Source of the DNA: Lasiosphaeris hirsuta
Lineage: Eukaryota; Ascomycota; Sordariomycetes; Sordariales; Lasiosphaeriaceae
Assembly (NCBI GenBank): GCA_030549175.1
Contig: JAUKUA010000005.1
Location: 2,170,001-2,234,000, forward strand
DNA: 64,000 nt
Reading direction: 5' to 3'
Below the pieces are notes generated by a model. That model did not search any database, had not been told where the DNA came from, and saw only the letters and a program-made list of their open reading frames with translations. Positions 1-12,352 of this stretch are shown in pieces; positions within the stretch are counted from its first letter, which is position 1, and the number at the start of each line of letters is the position of its first letter. The translations under genes were made by a program, and so were the position numbers.

Positions 1-3000
1 AGTAAATGAGCATGTTCTCGAGACGCTCGTGTCAATTGTTGCCCGGAAGTCTCCCAGGCTCTTGACAAAATCGGGCCTTCAGTGTCTCGACCACTTTCTA
101 ACTAAGCAGGCTATTGCTCTTGATGATATTGCCCGCAAGTACAGGGAAATCGAGCCGCTCTTGGCTGAATCAGACACGCTTTCATTGTGGAAGTCATTCA
201 TCTTCCACTTGTTTTCGTGGATGGAACTTCCCTATGTCGGCCCCCTTGCCGGGAAATGTTCTGTTCATATCTTCCGGGCATTGCGTAATACGACCTCCAG
301 TTGTCCTGGCTTAGACTCGCCTGGCTTTACTGCCGAGTTGTGGCTGGCCTGGCTCCAGGATGGGCTGACCCGGAATCACGAGATCTTGGAGGATATTAAA
401 AACTATGTCCTGGTACCCATCTTTAAGACGGATAAAATTGCGGCTTTGGATCTGCTGCGGGCCTTCAACCGCATAGAGCCACTGACGGCTGTTGGGCAGG
501 AACTGTCAGATGAGACATTCCTGCTTCGACTGGCGACGCTAGAACTGGGAAAGAAGTCTGGACTTGTCGAGGAACCTAGTAAGTCCCATCAATACTGGGT
601 ACGAAGCGAAACTAACGCGATGCCCTATAGGTAGAGAAGACGATGTTCTTCAACCGACAACATATATCGCCCTCCGAGAGACCGTATTGGATAGCTTCCT
701 TTCGCATCCCTCCATATATGTCCGATCCAGTGCTTTCTCCTTGCTGGTTTCATCCCAGGCGACAACAAAGCCATTCTCAAATACCGCTTTCGCCCTGCTC
801 AAGAGGCATCTTGCGCCATTCCATGCGGACTATGACGCCAAGTTTCGCAATGAGGTACTGGGTCTGTCGAAAAATCTCCTGAGGAGGGCAAAGAACGTCA
901 TCACGGTTGCCCAAAGGACTCTTGCTAGACCGTCGAATGAGAATGGTCAACAGCCCGCAGACGGGGATGCAGACGCTGCCCGACTGGCAACCAAGAAAAA
1001 GTTTGGCCCCGAAGCTACACTAGGGGACGATGTAGAGGCAAAAGAGATCCTCGTCAGTCACCAGGAATTCATTGAATGGTATCTAAATTTCTTGAAGGGA
1101 GAAATCCTACCCACCACATCTTATCAGCGACATATCACCGCTCTTAAGGCGGCTCTTTTAGCCCTCAGAATTGGGAAGCACGCTGGGGCTGCTGACGAGC
1201 TCGACATAGATATCGCTCAGACCATATCTTCCGACCTGACGTGGATCCGTCTCCTCCTTGATCTCATCTTGGACCCATTTGATGATGTCAGGGAAGCTGC
1301 GGCAACCGTCCTAGGCCTATTCCCTCCAAGTGTTGTGGAAGGCCCTGCAGATCTGGGGCCTGCCCCTGCTACTCTTCTCCAAATTCTTCAAGAATTCTCG
1401 CTCAGAGCCAGGGACTTAGCAAACAGAACTGGGCGAGCCGACCACGGAGATGGTGCCGCCCGCTCCCAGGGTCTCTTGTGCAAGTGGCTCAATAAGCAGG
1501 AGCTGAGAACCGCTTTCGCATCAAGAGTTATTCAGGAACTAGAAGACAAAATATCGAAGGCAGAGAACGATCTGGGACATGCAGCAATCGAGAACCCGGT
1601 ACATGGAGACTTCGCCGCTATGAAGTACGTCAAGAAAATCCACCTATCCATCTTGGATAGGTGGCCTCCGGCCTAGACAGGACGCTAGGCATCGTTTCCC
1701 CCGATGTCTCGTGTGGCATATGTTTGAGTATCGACTGTGAAGATGCTAATGTAATTCTGGCAGCTATGTTTGGCACGTGCTGGCCCCCGAGACCTACGTT
1801 CATGAGCAGCTCGAGGTTCTCCACCAGATACATTACCGAGTCTTCGCTTGCTCCAAGCGCATTTGGGCAGCAGTAAAGCACGTCCTCTGCGATGATTCCC
1901 CAGAGGGTCACTTGCCAGAAGAGATGGAGGAGATTGACGGCCTAGATACCAAGGACCTGCTGAGTTACAGTTTCCGTGCCGTCCATGAGTCAAGGTACAT
2001 CAATCCAAACCCCATTCAACAACTGCTAACTCGTCAAGCAATCTCTTGCGTTCTATGATAGGAACACTCAGGCTGGAGCCGGCTCCTGGTGTCCCTTTCC
2101 CGTCCCTTGATATCTTCAAAGAGATAGGGTACCTGGCCTTCGAACAACTCGCTACGTTGAGACATCGCGGCGCCTTCTCGACCGTTTCTCTCACCTTTAC
2201 CACCTGCTGTCAGCTTACACAGAGATTGGAGCGCGTTTTTGCGGATGTCGCTGTCTCGAGCGAGTTGCTCTGCGACTGGTATCAGGCAAGGCTACCCACC
2301 CAGGCGTTACTACAAGCTCATCATGTTGATTTCATTCAGGGCGCTCTTCTTTGCATTGAGTCACAAGCATCAACGACACGCCGATCGGCAGGGATACCAT
2401 CCCTCGTCGCTGCCATTCTTTCAGCTGATGCTCCATCCCCGCCCTTTGAGGAGGTTTTCCACACGCTAGGGGAGATCGCCAAAAAGCATGCTTGCCTTAC
2501 AGAGACCGATGGGTCGAATCTTCCACAAGTGCATGCCCTCAACTGCCTCAGAGAAGTCTTTAGAAGCTCACTCTTGAGCAAGAAGGCTGAGAGTTATCTT
2601 GCCGTGTCATTGCATCTTGCCGCAAATAGCTTGAAATCTGAAATGTGAGTGGAGGCTTTGATCAATGCTGTCAACTGAGAGCTGACTTGGCTAGTTGGGC
2701 CATTCGAAACTGCGGGCTTCTTCTCTTGAGGAGTCTTATTGATTGTTTGCTGGGCACGGGCGAGAGCAAGGCGACCATGGAATCAGGGTGGGATGGTCAC
2801 TCAGTTCGGATTTCGTACGGCAAGTACCCAACACTTCCCGGGGTTATTCTAGGGCTGCTCCAGTCGGCCGATGAGGTCCTGGACGAGGTGTCGCCTGCCG
2901 CGGCCGAGGCGGTGTTTCCAGCTCTGGACATCATTCGTCGAGCAGGCCCCCCCGAGGAGCACCGTGAAGAGCTGAGGGGGTATATTCAAGGATATCTCGG

Positions 3001-4736
3001 TAGCAAGATCTGGCATGTCCGAGAAATTGCTGCTCGGACTCTATGCTCCTTCTTGCTTCCTGTCGACTGGGTTGCAGAGATCGATAGGCTCCTGGGAGAA
3101 CGGCAACTCGACGCGAACCGGCTCCACGGGATCCTCTTGGCCATGAAATTTGTCATTGAACGGAAGGTGGATTTAGGCCGAGATGCTGATTCCAGTAAGC
3201 GCGCCGTGCGGATCTTCGGTTTGGTTGCTGACCGGTACTTTCTAGACTCTGTGGCGCTTAACTCACTCCTGAATGACATTTCCCGCACAGTCAAACCGCT
3301 TGCCAATCATCCAGAGATACAAGCAGCGTATCTCGAGATCATTAATTTACTGGCGAGTATCACGTGTCGCGAAATGTCAACAAAGCCTGGTGTTCGAGAA
3401 CCTATCACATCCACTGGCGAAGCCGCAGCATCGATGATACGTGGCACGAAGCCGTCGGCCCTGTTGGACATTGAGGTAACAGTCAAGCTTTTTTCCGACC
3501 TGGCAGTGGCTGGTAATTTGCGTGGGCTGCGGTTATTCCTGTTCCAGACGTTGAGCAGAGACATAAACACGGCAACTAGGATGCTTGAGACTCTTCCCAA
3601 GACCTGGGAGGCTAGGCAGGGTACGAATGCCAGATCAGAGCTCTGCCTGTTGTATGCCGATATTTGCATCCACACAGCCGCCCCCGAGGCTCGAGCTCAA
3701 GCACTCACTAACTTGGGGCTCTTGATGGATGACATTCTCAATCAAAATGAACTTGCAGAGCTGCCAGGTATTGAATCTCTTGACCAGCTGTGGGCAGGTC
3801 TTCAAAATGGGGAGATCAATCCCACATTGTCATATGCAATCATTAGGACGAGTGGAACCATCATGGCGGTGCTCACATCTCGCCACGCAACACATCTAAA
3901 TCAGAGGCTCCGGGGATGGGGGGTCATGATTGCCGACGCATTGGATGTCGACAATGTAAGTGCTTGCTCACCACCCCTATTCTGCAACACGTCAAGCTAA
4001 CATAAGCGACAAGATGTTTGATACAAGATATGCCGCAGCCAGGGCCCTGAAGTCCTTTTTTGTTGGTTGCCAAGAGCACAGCTGGGACACCAAGTATCTA
4101 CCCGCGCTCTCAGCGCTCTATGATGGTCTTATCGATGACGACGACGAGGTCAGAGAGGTGGCAGCGAGCGCCGCCGCTGGTGTTATTGGGACATATCTGG
4201 TTCCTCCTGTGGCGGCTGACCGCCTCGTTGGATGGGTGCGGCGACAGTTCGAAGACCAAAAAGAGTTCCACCAGCTCTTGGTTTGTCGAATGACGGGCCA
4301 AACACCCCGGCTGGACACGGGAGATTTCCACCTTATCTCGGCTGAAAAACAACTCGTCAAGGCCATGGACTATGATGAATCCTTGTTCGCAACCGAGGAG
4401 CAGAATCTTTTTATTGACGAGATCAAGGAAACAATTAGGTGGCAGGAGGCCTTCCGGCATCTCGGACATGCAAACGAAGACGGGCCTTTCGGCTGCCTGA
4501 CCAAGTGGACAGAGGCGGGTCTACGATGTCTCACTCGGATTGCGGAGATGGAAGATGGGCCGCTAGGATGGACATCGGATCAGCACGTATTTTCCATATG
4601 CGCCCGTGTCATCCTCTGCGCTGTGGCGATGACAAAGACTGGTAAGAGCGCGGCTGTGGTGGAGCTGCTGGGTGAATTCAAGAGCGTTGGGAGGAGAGCG
4701 ATGCTCCACGGGTCATTACTTGGGATGGCGGCGTAA
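1..4736 (+). CDS. TRM732: THADA/Trm732-type HEAT-repeat protein, 5' partial
   Basis: This gene is open at the left edge, so its start lies outside the window. Proposed exons are 2-578, 631-1624, 1764-1994, 2039-2644, 2695-3955 and 4014-4736, giving 1463 residues in frame. The DUF2428/THADA core is readable: SPEGHLPEE and AVHESSNLLRSMIGTL across the third intron, then LRHRGAFSTV and RRSAGIPSLV, followed by WAIRNCGLLLLRSLID. The remainder is alpha-helical HEAT-like sequence. Yeast Trm732 partners Trm7 in 2'-O-methylation of tRNA position 32, and that role is inferred here from the family. The donor of the second intron could be 1625 (GTACGT) or 1661 (GTGGCC); both keep the frame and differ by 12 residues. 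The introns ending at 2038 and 4013 use AAG acceptors. Family assignment is firm; exact splice sites are less so. Confidence 0.9.
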
Positions 4737-7700
4737 AGCGGATGATGGCTTTCACGTAGGGGAGATATGTGGTAGTGAATATGTGGTCACGATTGATATG
4801 GAGGCCTCGGCAACCCCAACCCCTGAGCCCCTGAATGGATGGTTCACTTTCTTTGGCGGGATACCTTTGCTGTCAAAGACGTGTGCCATGGACCAATTCT
4901 AGTTCTCAATCCCGAGACATCGAAATAAATCGAAGCCGTTGAATGGGGATTAGTTTGGAGAACGGCGGGACCCTCGCTTTCGGTGGAGCCAGTAGCCAGC
5001 CCTAACCCTCGCCGTAGTCGGAGCATCCTCGCCCACGTATTTTCGGACCGGCTTGTGACTCACTTGGGACATGGAAGGCGTCTAACAGTAAAATTCGGCA
5101 GTTTTGACGAGCCGAAGGCTTTTGAAGAGGCTTTTGGCTTTTTTGTCAGCGGTGAAAAGTTAGAAGCTTGGTCGGTCCAGTGGTGGCGCCGGCAAAGGCC
5201 CCGCCACTTCAACCGCTGTGGCGCGCCACGTCAACGGCTGCCTCCGAGAGGGGGTGTAATCCCCGCGGCCTCGACTTGAAGCGGAGATCTCTGGCTGCAC
5301 GTATAGCCCGGGCAACTGCGGGCAATGGGGGCGGGGCGGACCTAGCACTGACGGCAAAACAATTCAACTGGGACCATGTCTGTGCAGTGCATTAAGTTCG
5401 CAGGAATGCCCCGGAATGCGCCTTGTCTAAAAATTCATCCTCGGTTTCCATTCCGTTTTGCTTGTTGCAAGGAGAAGCTGATGCCGCCAACGAGGCCTCG
5501 CTTCATTCTGCATTCTTTCAGCTTCACCAGCATCGTTTACACAGCACGATGCGGAACCACTCAGCCGCCCAACCGCTCTAAGCGATCTCGGTATCCAACT
5601 TGGCGGTGGCGCTACAGTAACGGAGTAGGTTGGGCTTCCATTGTGGCCTGTGACGTCAGCTAGTCTAGAACGACCTTGCCGGCTTCAATTGGTAGCCCCA
5701 TGAAGAGGCGACCGTTGGACATCCACCGCCGTTTCTTTTGCGACTGGCCACTCCCCGAGAGACGCGTCTCGGCAACAGGCCAAAAGAAAGCGAAAAAAAG
5801 AAAAAGGAAGGCAAACCGCAGACGACGGCTCTTACCGCTCGGCTGCCCAAGCTCGTGCCATCAGGGCTTCACAAAACCGGGGTCGGCAATGGGTAGAGAC
5901 GAGACTGCCGCCCGTTAGGCCGGGGGGTTTTAAGGGTCACGGATGGCCACAGATGACGAGCCTACCGTCAGTAGCCCAAGCCCTGGGCGTTCATGCTCTC
6001 GTTTTCCCTCATGTCAGGAGAGAGCTGAGGAGCTGCACAAAGAGACCGAGTGGGCCCGTCTGTTCACGGCCGGCTCGAACACTGGGCCAATGGTGACCCC
6101 GGCATCGAGAGGAGGCCTTACAAATTCTGACTTGGGAGCACGATCGCTCTCCGTGATGCCTCGAAAGCCCCTTCCAAGATTCTCCTCTGGCTTCTGAATG
6201 GGTGCGTCATGCGACCGAGTTTGGCCCTCATCCCCTCCCTATTTCGCCCACCCCTTTTTGTCCCTTCACCCTCGGCACCGCTCCGAGGTTTCAAGGGACG
6301 CGTCGGTGGGAGGCAAATATGCGCAAAGACGCGTTCGTCCCTTTGAATGGATAGCTGTCCAAATAAGGAGCTGCACCTGCAATTGGCTTCTAAACCAAGC
6401 GGGCGCTCAAGCGATAGTTCAATAGTTGTTACCGAAGTCAAGTGACTTTGCTCGTCACGAGATCGACGCCCCCCTTCTGCCTCGCTGCTGGAGGGCTGCT
6501 GAGGGCTGGTTCTGCTGGGAAGAAGATAGATGACCCGGGGGTTTTTGCCTCGCACCGCCGAAATAGTAGCCACACTGATCCGTACCCCGCCAGCCATCAA
6601 ACGCCAAGCTCAGGCCACCAATGGTGGCTTTTGCCTACCTAGTGGAGGCAGGTATGTACCTGTGTACATACTCTACCCCAGTGACACGGAGCAGCTCCAG
6701 CCAGCCACCGACCTCCAGGCCAGTCTGCGGGGGCCAAGAAGGTTCAGAGTCCCGAGTCCAACTACTCCATCTGAATTCTGCGCCTGCAGCAGCTCCTACC
6801 CCAGCCCTTCACCGCCGGGATCAGGCTCCACGCCTACCGTTGCCTATGGGTACCTTAGCACACCTAGTTCCTAAGTGGACTCTTCGGCGCACACTCCACG
6901 ACCTCTATCAGATTCACGATCCGGACTGCAGCTCAAAGTAACCCAAGTCAGATCACACAAGCACTTGTCCACCCAAAAGCCGACACTTGGCTGATGGACC
7001 GACTCCTGCCGAACTGTCCGTGTGCTGCGTATGGTAGGAACCTCGAGGGATCAAATAGCAATCGTGCTGTGGAGTATGCAACACGGCAAGCGATCAACCC
7101 GCTCAACCCGCGCCCATCCCATCATCTGAGTCACCGTTGTCTACTGCCACAAGGCCACCGCTGCCCACTGTCCACTCTACAGTCGCGACGGCTGTTGGAG
7201 CGATGTCGGGGACGCTCAATATCCACGCATCCCGCGCTCTTGGGATTCATTTCATGGGAAACATGACGGCCGATAACTAGCTCGCAGGACCTGCAGACTT
7301 CTGCACAAGGATTGGCTGACGGTCTCGACAAAGCCAGATTGCCAAACAATCCCCAAACGACTACTGCCAGGTACCAGCTGGACCATCTCGGGATTACCAC
7401 AACGGCACAACCACCTGCCTTCCCTGATGCGGCACACCTCTCTGGCGACGTGACAACAGCCCACCACTGAGTGCATACATTTCGTTTCCTCTTCCCATCT
7501 GGGCAGCCAAGCCCCATCATCAGGACATGACGGCAGCTGTCGACAAACCCCCCGAGAAAGTCTAGCCCTGCAGCGCTCAAGCTATCTTGGATTCGAGGCT
7601 TCCGTTTTTGGCCCGCACCACATAACATCTCCTGCCTATGGCCCATGAATCTGCGACCTCTTGGATTGAGGGCCCTTCTGGCCATTCTGGCACACCCTAT

Positions 7701-10594
7701 TTGTCGACGGCTGGATTTTCTGGCCAATGAGCGTGCCGTTTTCGGTCTTTTACTAAAATGGAGGCCGAGAGGCGTTCAGCCCAGCAACCAATGAGGCTCA
7801 AAAGCAGGGGTCTGACTTCACACACCTTTCCTCACCTTCCACACTAGCATGGGCATGTTGTAGTCTCATCCCGACACGAGGCCTTCTACAGGCTGGTGTT
7901 GACCATTGAGCTCCTTGCACTCCACGCATCCTCATTGCCGTTGGGTCGCCCCGGCTTCCCACACCCGTCAGGTCCAGGTCCAACCTGGGGGCATCTTGGT
8001 TTCTCCCTCTTCCGGAACCCCCTCCCCTGACTGCGCAAATACCCCCTCGGCTTGGGCGAGACAGAGGGAAGGACCAACGATGCTGAACCTGTCGTTGCTA
8101 CAGATGCTGGGGCGCAAAGCCAGCCTCTCTGGCTTGCTTTCTCATGCCTTACCCCACGAACTAACTCTGTTAGGATATGCTCCCGCTCCAGGGCGTCTGC
8201 GGGAGATCTCTTTCGGTTGTTGGACCGTGATCCGGATCTAGAGCCGTGGCTTGAAGCAGGTTGAAGCGAACCCCCGGCGGGACTTGCGGGACTCGAGTCG
8301 GGAGATGGTGGGTGGTCTAGGGGGGCAGCCTCCTCCCTCCAGCCACTGAAACTGCCAGACGGGGTGAGAGGGCATCAAAGACGCGCTTGTTCTGTTTCAA
8401 GATTGACTTCTGAGAGACGTCGCTTCCTATGTCTCGTTGATGCAACCAGACGACCCGGCAGAAGGAAGCCTCAACCAATTTCACGGCATGCAGTCAGTCG
8501 AGCGGGCTCTCGAGTCTGGGCTCGGAGTACAGTACTTCAAAGGTTTGCTTGCTAATTTGAAAGTCACCATACCGACTTGGCTCTCATAAGTCGGCCCTGG
8601 CTCGGGTGTGGAGCGCAAGAATTCCACTGGCAGTCTCTAATGTCGGTGTAATCTTTGCTCTCATGAACGTGGGCTTGATACAATCTTGTGACAACGAATG
8701 GCGGCTGTAATCGCCATCCGCCGCCAACCTCGCACGACCCCGTCCCGGTTGGCGCCATACGGTCCTGAAATGCCTGCATAAGCGCAGAAATTACTCCGAC
8801 TGTCGTATTGTTGAGATTCATACTGCGTATGCGTGCAGCCTCAGGGCATCATGACCAAATGAATACCAAGACCGTATTTCCGGGTATGTATTGTGCGTTT
8901 CCGCGAGGGGTCGAGGCGGCCTTCTGATATCTGACACTCTGGGGAGCTCACAGCTCGCCACGAACGGGTTGCAGGAGGGGGTCGGAGGAGCACACCCACC
9001 TCCATTACCACCATTGCCCACCACCTCCATACATGCCGGCTTCGTCGGTAGCCGCCCTAGCCTGCACGTCGCGAGATAATGTATGGTCAATAATCTACGC
9101 GTGCGGAACGCATGATATTGGGCACCTCGACATCGAGACAAGGTTCTCTCGTGTTTACGATCTCAGCAACATGGCTCGTGTGCCTTCTGGCCGCATCCTC
9201 CAGGGCCTTTGGCGGCGGTATAAGTCGGCGTAGTGTTGGGGATTCATCTGCAGATATCACAACTCAGAAATGCCATGGCCGGAAGGGTCGCATACTGCTA
9301 CTGTGGTATTTATTCGAACTCTGACAGCATCGACAAATCGGTGCCTTCTTGGCGTCTGTAATATCGGAATGTCAACCAAGCAGCAGGAGATAGAGGGCGC
9401 TTGTTGCCGCCAACAGCCGCTGCGACGGGGTACACACTATAGGTGGAGGGCCATACACCACAAGGTGTATAGGTGGGAAATGCGCACCCCTCCCCTCTCC
9501 CATTCTCTCACTCTCGCCCTCACTCTCACGCTCGCTCTGCTGTCTTGCTTTGCTGCCCGTTCCTCTGTCCTTTTGCTTTTTCCTGCGTCCGACGCGCAAT
9601 CTTTCTTGTGTCGGACGTGCTCATAGGGCTGTTATCGCGGAGGTGGACGCGTGCAGGCGTGCCCTGGCGCCATGGTGGCCGGTGCAGGACGGTGGGTGGT
9701 GGATTCATTTTGAGGGTTGGCCATTGATAGACGCACTTCTTCCCAAGACTTGCCTTTGCAAAATCCTGGGTCAAGGCCCTTCGGTGAGGTGGGGCGACTT
9801 TTCAGCCAGCGGGGTTGGCGTCCCTGCCCTGCCTTCTCTGCCCTGCCATGCCCTGCACGCGAAACAGGGCAACCCTCCGTGAGTCCATCGCTCCCTCTCC
9901 CTCCGGAAACATGTACCGCACGTCGGTACGCAGCGCAGCATGTACAATCCTCGGCTTGTGGCACTGCTGGGGACTGCCCAGAATTGCACTGGCCAAACCT
10001 GCAGCTTTCAGCTCTGGTCGCATGCAACCGGCCAGTCGATTCGTCTAGTGGCCGCCGGGTTTTTTGTCATTCAGCATCGTGCATATGCAAGTTCCAGCAC
10101 AGCCCGCGGCCAAGTAGAGCTACCTGCTCAGCAGCGATGGCGAAGGAGAGAGAAAAAGCTCGGTCCAGGTCGGTACGAAACAAGTGTACTCGACGTCTCT
10201 TTGCGACCCGTCCTGATCCATGCCGCCCCCATGCAGGTCAGGGTACACCTGACGTTAGCCTGTCCTGGCCTGTCCTGGCGGGGGACCGACCGATGCCTGC
10301 TGATCGCTGATCGAAGGAAGCCCTCCCGTTGTTATGGGTTGCGGTCGCTGACAGTGGAGGGAGGGGGAGAGAGTGCCACTATTTCGCGAGCATTGGGCGA
10401 CAGGGGGGAAACCGAGGTTTTTGGTAATATTCCAACCACGCGGCATCTACACCACTGTGTGCGCAGACACCGGTGCCAGGCCTGGAGAACTTGAGCGGAC
10501 GCACGAGGTACGTGGTGATGCACATCCAGCGATGCACACCCATGAAAATAGCCCGAGGCCATGCGAGATTGCTGCTGCGTCGCTGCGTATATGC

Positions 10595-10622
10595 GTACCT
10601 ACCTTGGTGTACCTACCTTGGT
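10595..10622. repeat. Perfect 14-bp tandem duplication
   Basis: The 14-mer GTACCTACCTTGGT occurs twice head to tail (10595-10608 and 10609-10622). Nearby are a doubled TGTCCTGGCC-like unit around 10259-10280, a doubled CGACATTG around 10711-10726 and a doubled GACCTGACT around 10731-10750. The role is unknown. Confidence 0.8.
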
Positions 10623-10889
10623 GCTGCCGCTGCCGCCGCCGTTTTCCAAGGGCAAGGTGGGGGGGGGAGGAGGGTGTGGGCTGTCCGCGATCGCTCTCGT
10701 CCACCGATGGCGACATTGCGACATTGGGCGACCTGACTGACCTGACTGCTCTTTTCCGCCTTCCGCAGCAGCTGCAGACTGGGGCGGCAGGGCTTCGAGG
10801 GTGAGTGTGCAGGCTGCACCAAATGCCCCATCTACTAGGTTTGGGTATGCACTCTACCATCTGGACTTGGACTCAAGCCCGTTCGGCCC

Positions 10890-11260
10890 CTCCATCCACT
10901 CAACCCCCCCCTTCCTCCCAGGCCGGCCCCAGTGGCCCGGCACGGCAGCTATATCACCTCTACAGGTCCTCGCACCACTCTTTACGAGCTTTCTCACCCA
11001 CCTTCTTCCCTCACGAGTGCCTCATTCACCCTTCTCTTCTTCTCATTTGCGGTTGCTGGTGTGCACGCTAATTCCCTTGTCTTGGGACCACCCGGCTCCG
11101 TCACCTTGCTCACCTTGTTTCTTATTACTATTCGTTTCCCATCCCATCTCCAGTTTACATCACCCCCCCCCCCCCCTCCTCCTCCCACCAAGCACTCCAC
11201 CGCCTCTCCCTGTTCCTGGTCACTGCCGGTCCACCGCCTTCTATTGTTGCTTCTGCTACC
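10890..11260 (+). promoter_or_regulatory. Pyrimidine-rich promoter/leader tract
   Basis: A long C- and T-rich stretch lies directly upstream of the ATG at 11306 and includes a run of 14 C at 11163-11176. CT-rich stretches are a usual core-promoter and transcription-start feature of filamentous fungal genes. Assignment as the leader of the downstream gene is inferred from position and orientation. Confidence 0.45.
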
Positions 11261-11305
11261 CGCCTGTTCTTTGTGCTGCCCACCCAGCCCAGTCAGCCCG
11301 TCACA

Positions 11306-12352
11306 ATGCCTCCTCAACTATTACCAGCCTCGGCTGCCGCCTTTGCTCCCCGCGCCTCATCTGTCAACGTCGTGCTAGGCTCAAAGGTTGAGCCATGGTT
11401 GACTCAGACTCTCAAGCGCATCAACAGGATCAAGCGCCCGCTCAACAGCGTGCCACAGCACCAAAGATGTCTGACCGAGACTCTGTCCTCACCCAACGCC
11501 ATCTGGACACTGGCGTCCCTGATGCTACCCAAGGCCCCCGATTCCGAGCTCAGGAAGGACCAAAACCCGCTGATTGAGGCCATCTTCAACTACCAGCTCG
11601 TCCACCTCGAGGCTTATATCGTCCACGTCGACATGGTCCTCAGGAACGAAGTCGCCTACAAGCTGACGCCCGACACCATCGAGTCCCTGACTGAGTACCA
11701 CAAGGATATTCACTGTGCCAACTCCAAGGCCAATACGTATGACTGGTCAGAGAAGGAGCAGCAGTGCAAGAAGTTGCACGAGGAATTTGTCCAAGCTATC
11801 AACAAGTTTGTCTTTCGGACACACGTCTCAGCGCTGGAAGGACTCGAGGAGGATGGAGCCGGAGAGCTGCTCAGTGGGAAGAGTGAAGAGGTGAAGAACA
11901 ATGTCATGGGCCTCATCAAGCCCCTGCTTCCGCCGCCACCAAGGATTGTCGACGTCGTCCGCCAACCCCCCCTCCTACCCAGCTCGCCAGCCAACGCCAG
12001 CATGTGGACTCAACCGCCGACACCGTCTTCGCTGCCCGCCCCCGTTGAGTCGTGGAGGGTTCTGCCGTCGAGCCCCAGCGTCACATCAACCGACTCGGCA
12101 AACTCGTCGATTTGGGCCATGAGCATGAGCGAGGTACAAATGCCGTCCCCGACGCCCTCGTACAGTCAGCCATACTCTACGGCAAGCCAGCCGTACTCTT
12201 CGGCGGGCTTGTTTTACAGCTCGCCATTGGTAACGTCGCCGATTCCACACCTCCCACTGCCTAGCATGCTCGCGCCCCAGTGCGGAGTCGGTATGGGGTT
12301 CAACTCGTTTGGCGCATGGGACCGGTATCAAGAATACACGACGACGATGTGA
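11306..12352 (+). CDS. Unrecognised 348-residue protein, single exon
   Basis: I do not recognise the family. The ATG at 11306 follows TCACA, which is a better start than the in-frame upstream codon at 11273. The codons strongly prefer C at third positions, as in the expressed genes nearby, which supports a real gene. Residues about 25-200 look folded and helical, with segments such as NPLIEAIFNYQLVHLEAYIV and EKEQQCKKLHEEFVQAINKF. From about residue 210 the protein is Pro/Ser/Thr-rich and disordered, with short near-repeats (SQPYST, SQPYSS) and a Ser/Pro/Tyr-rich end. There is no signal peptide, membrane helix or zinc cluster. It sits alone, with about 6.6 kb of non-coding DNA on each side, an arrangement seen for some regulators in these fungi. 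No function is assigned. Confidence 0.75.
   Translation: MPPQLLPASAAAFAPRASSVNVVLGSKVEPWLTQTLKRINRIKRPLNSVPQHQRCLTETLSSPNAIWTLASLMLPKAPDSELRKDQNPLIEAIFNYQLVHLEAYIVHVDMVLRNEVAYKLTPDTIESLTEYHKDIHCANSKANTYDWSEKEQQCKKLHEEFVQAINKFVFRTHVSALEGLEEDGAGELLSGKSEEVKNNVMGLIKPLLPPPPRIVDVVRQPPLLPSSPANASMWTQPPTPSSLPAPVESWRVLPSSPSVTSTDSANSSIWAMSMSEVQMPSPTPSYSQPYSTASQPYSSAGLFYSSPLVTSPIPHLPLPSMLAPQCGVGMGFNSFGAWDRYQEYTTTM

Larger units (their letters stand above)
4737..11305. other. Gene-poor region, left part
   Basis: No convincing gene in about 6.6 kb. ORFs are present on both strands (up to 198 codons at 7131-7727, minus), but they overlap one another in several frames, lack family motifs and lack the C-ending codon preference of the genes. 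The segment 9.8-10.75 kb is rich in short imperfect and perfect tandem duplications. The last 400 bp is a pyrimidine-rich tract typical of a fungal promoter or leader and probably belongs to the gene starting at 11306. Confidence 0.6.

Noticed and set aside
7131..7727. 198-codon minus-strand ORF in the gene-poor block
   Set aside because: The composition is irregular and rich in Cys, Trp and Arg, as is usual for random GC-rich sequence. There is no codon bias and no recognisable domain.
9717..10310. 197-codon plus-strand ORF
   Set aside because: It overlaps ORFs in four other frames and spans part of the tandem-duplication cluster. No protein-like pattern.
10801..11391. 196-codon plus-strand ORF overlapping the start of the orphan gene
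   Set aside because: It is a Pro/Leu/Ser-rich translation of the pyrimidine-rich leader in another frame.
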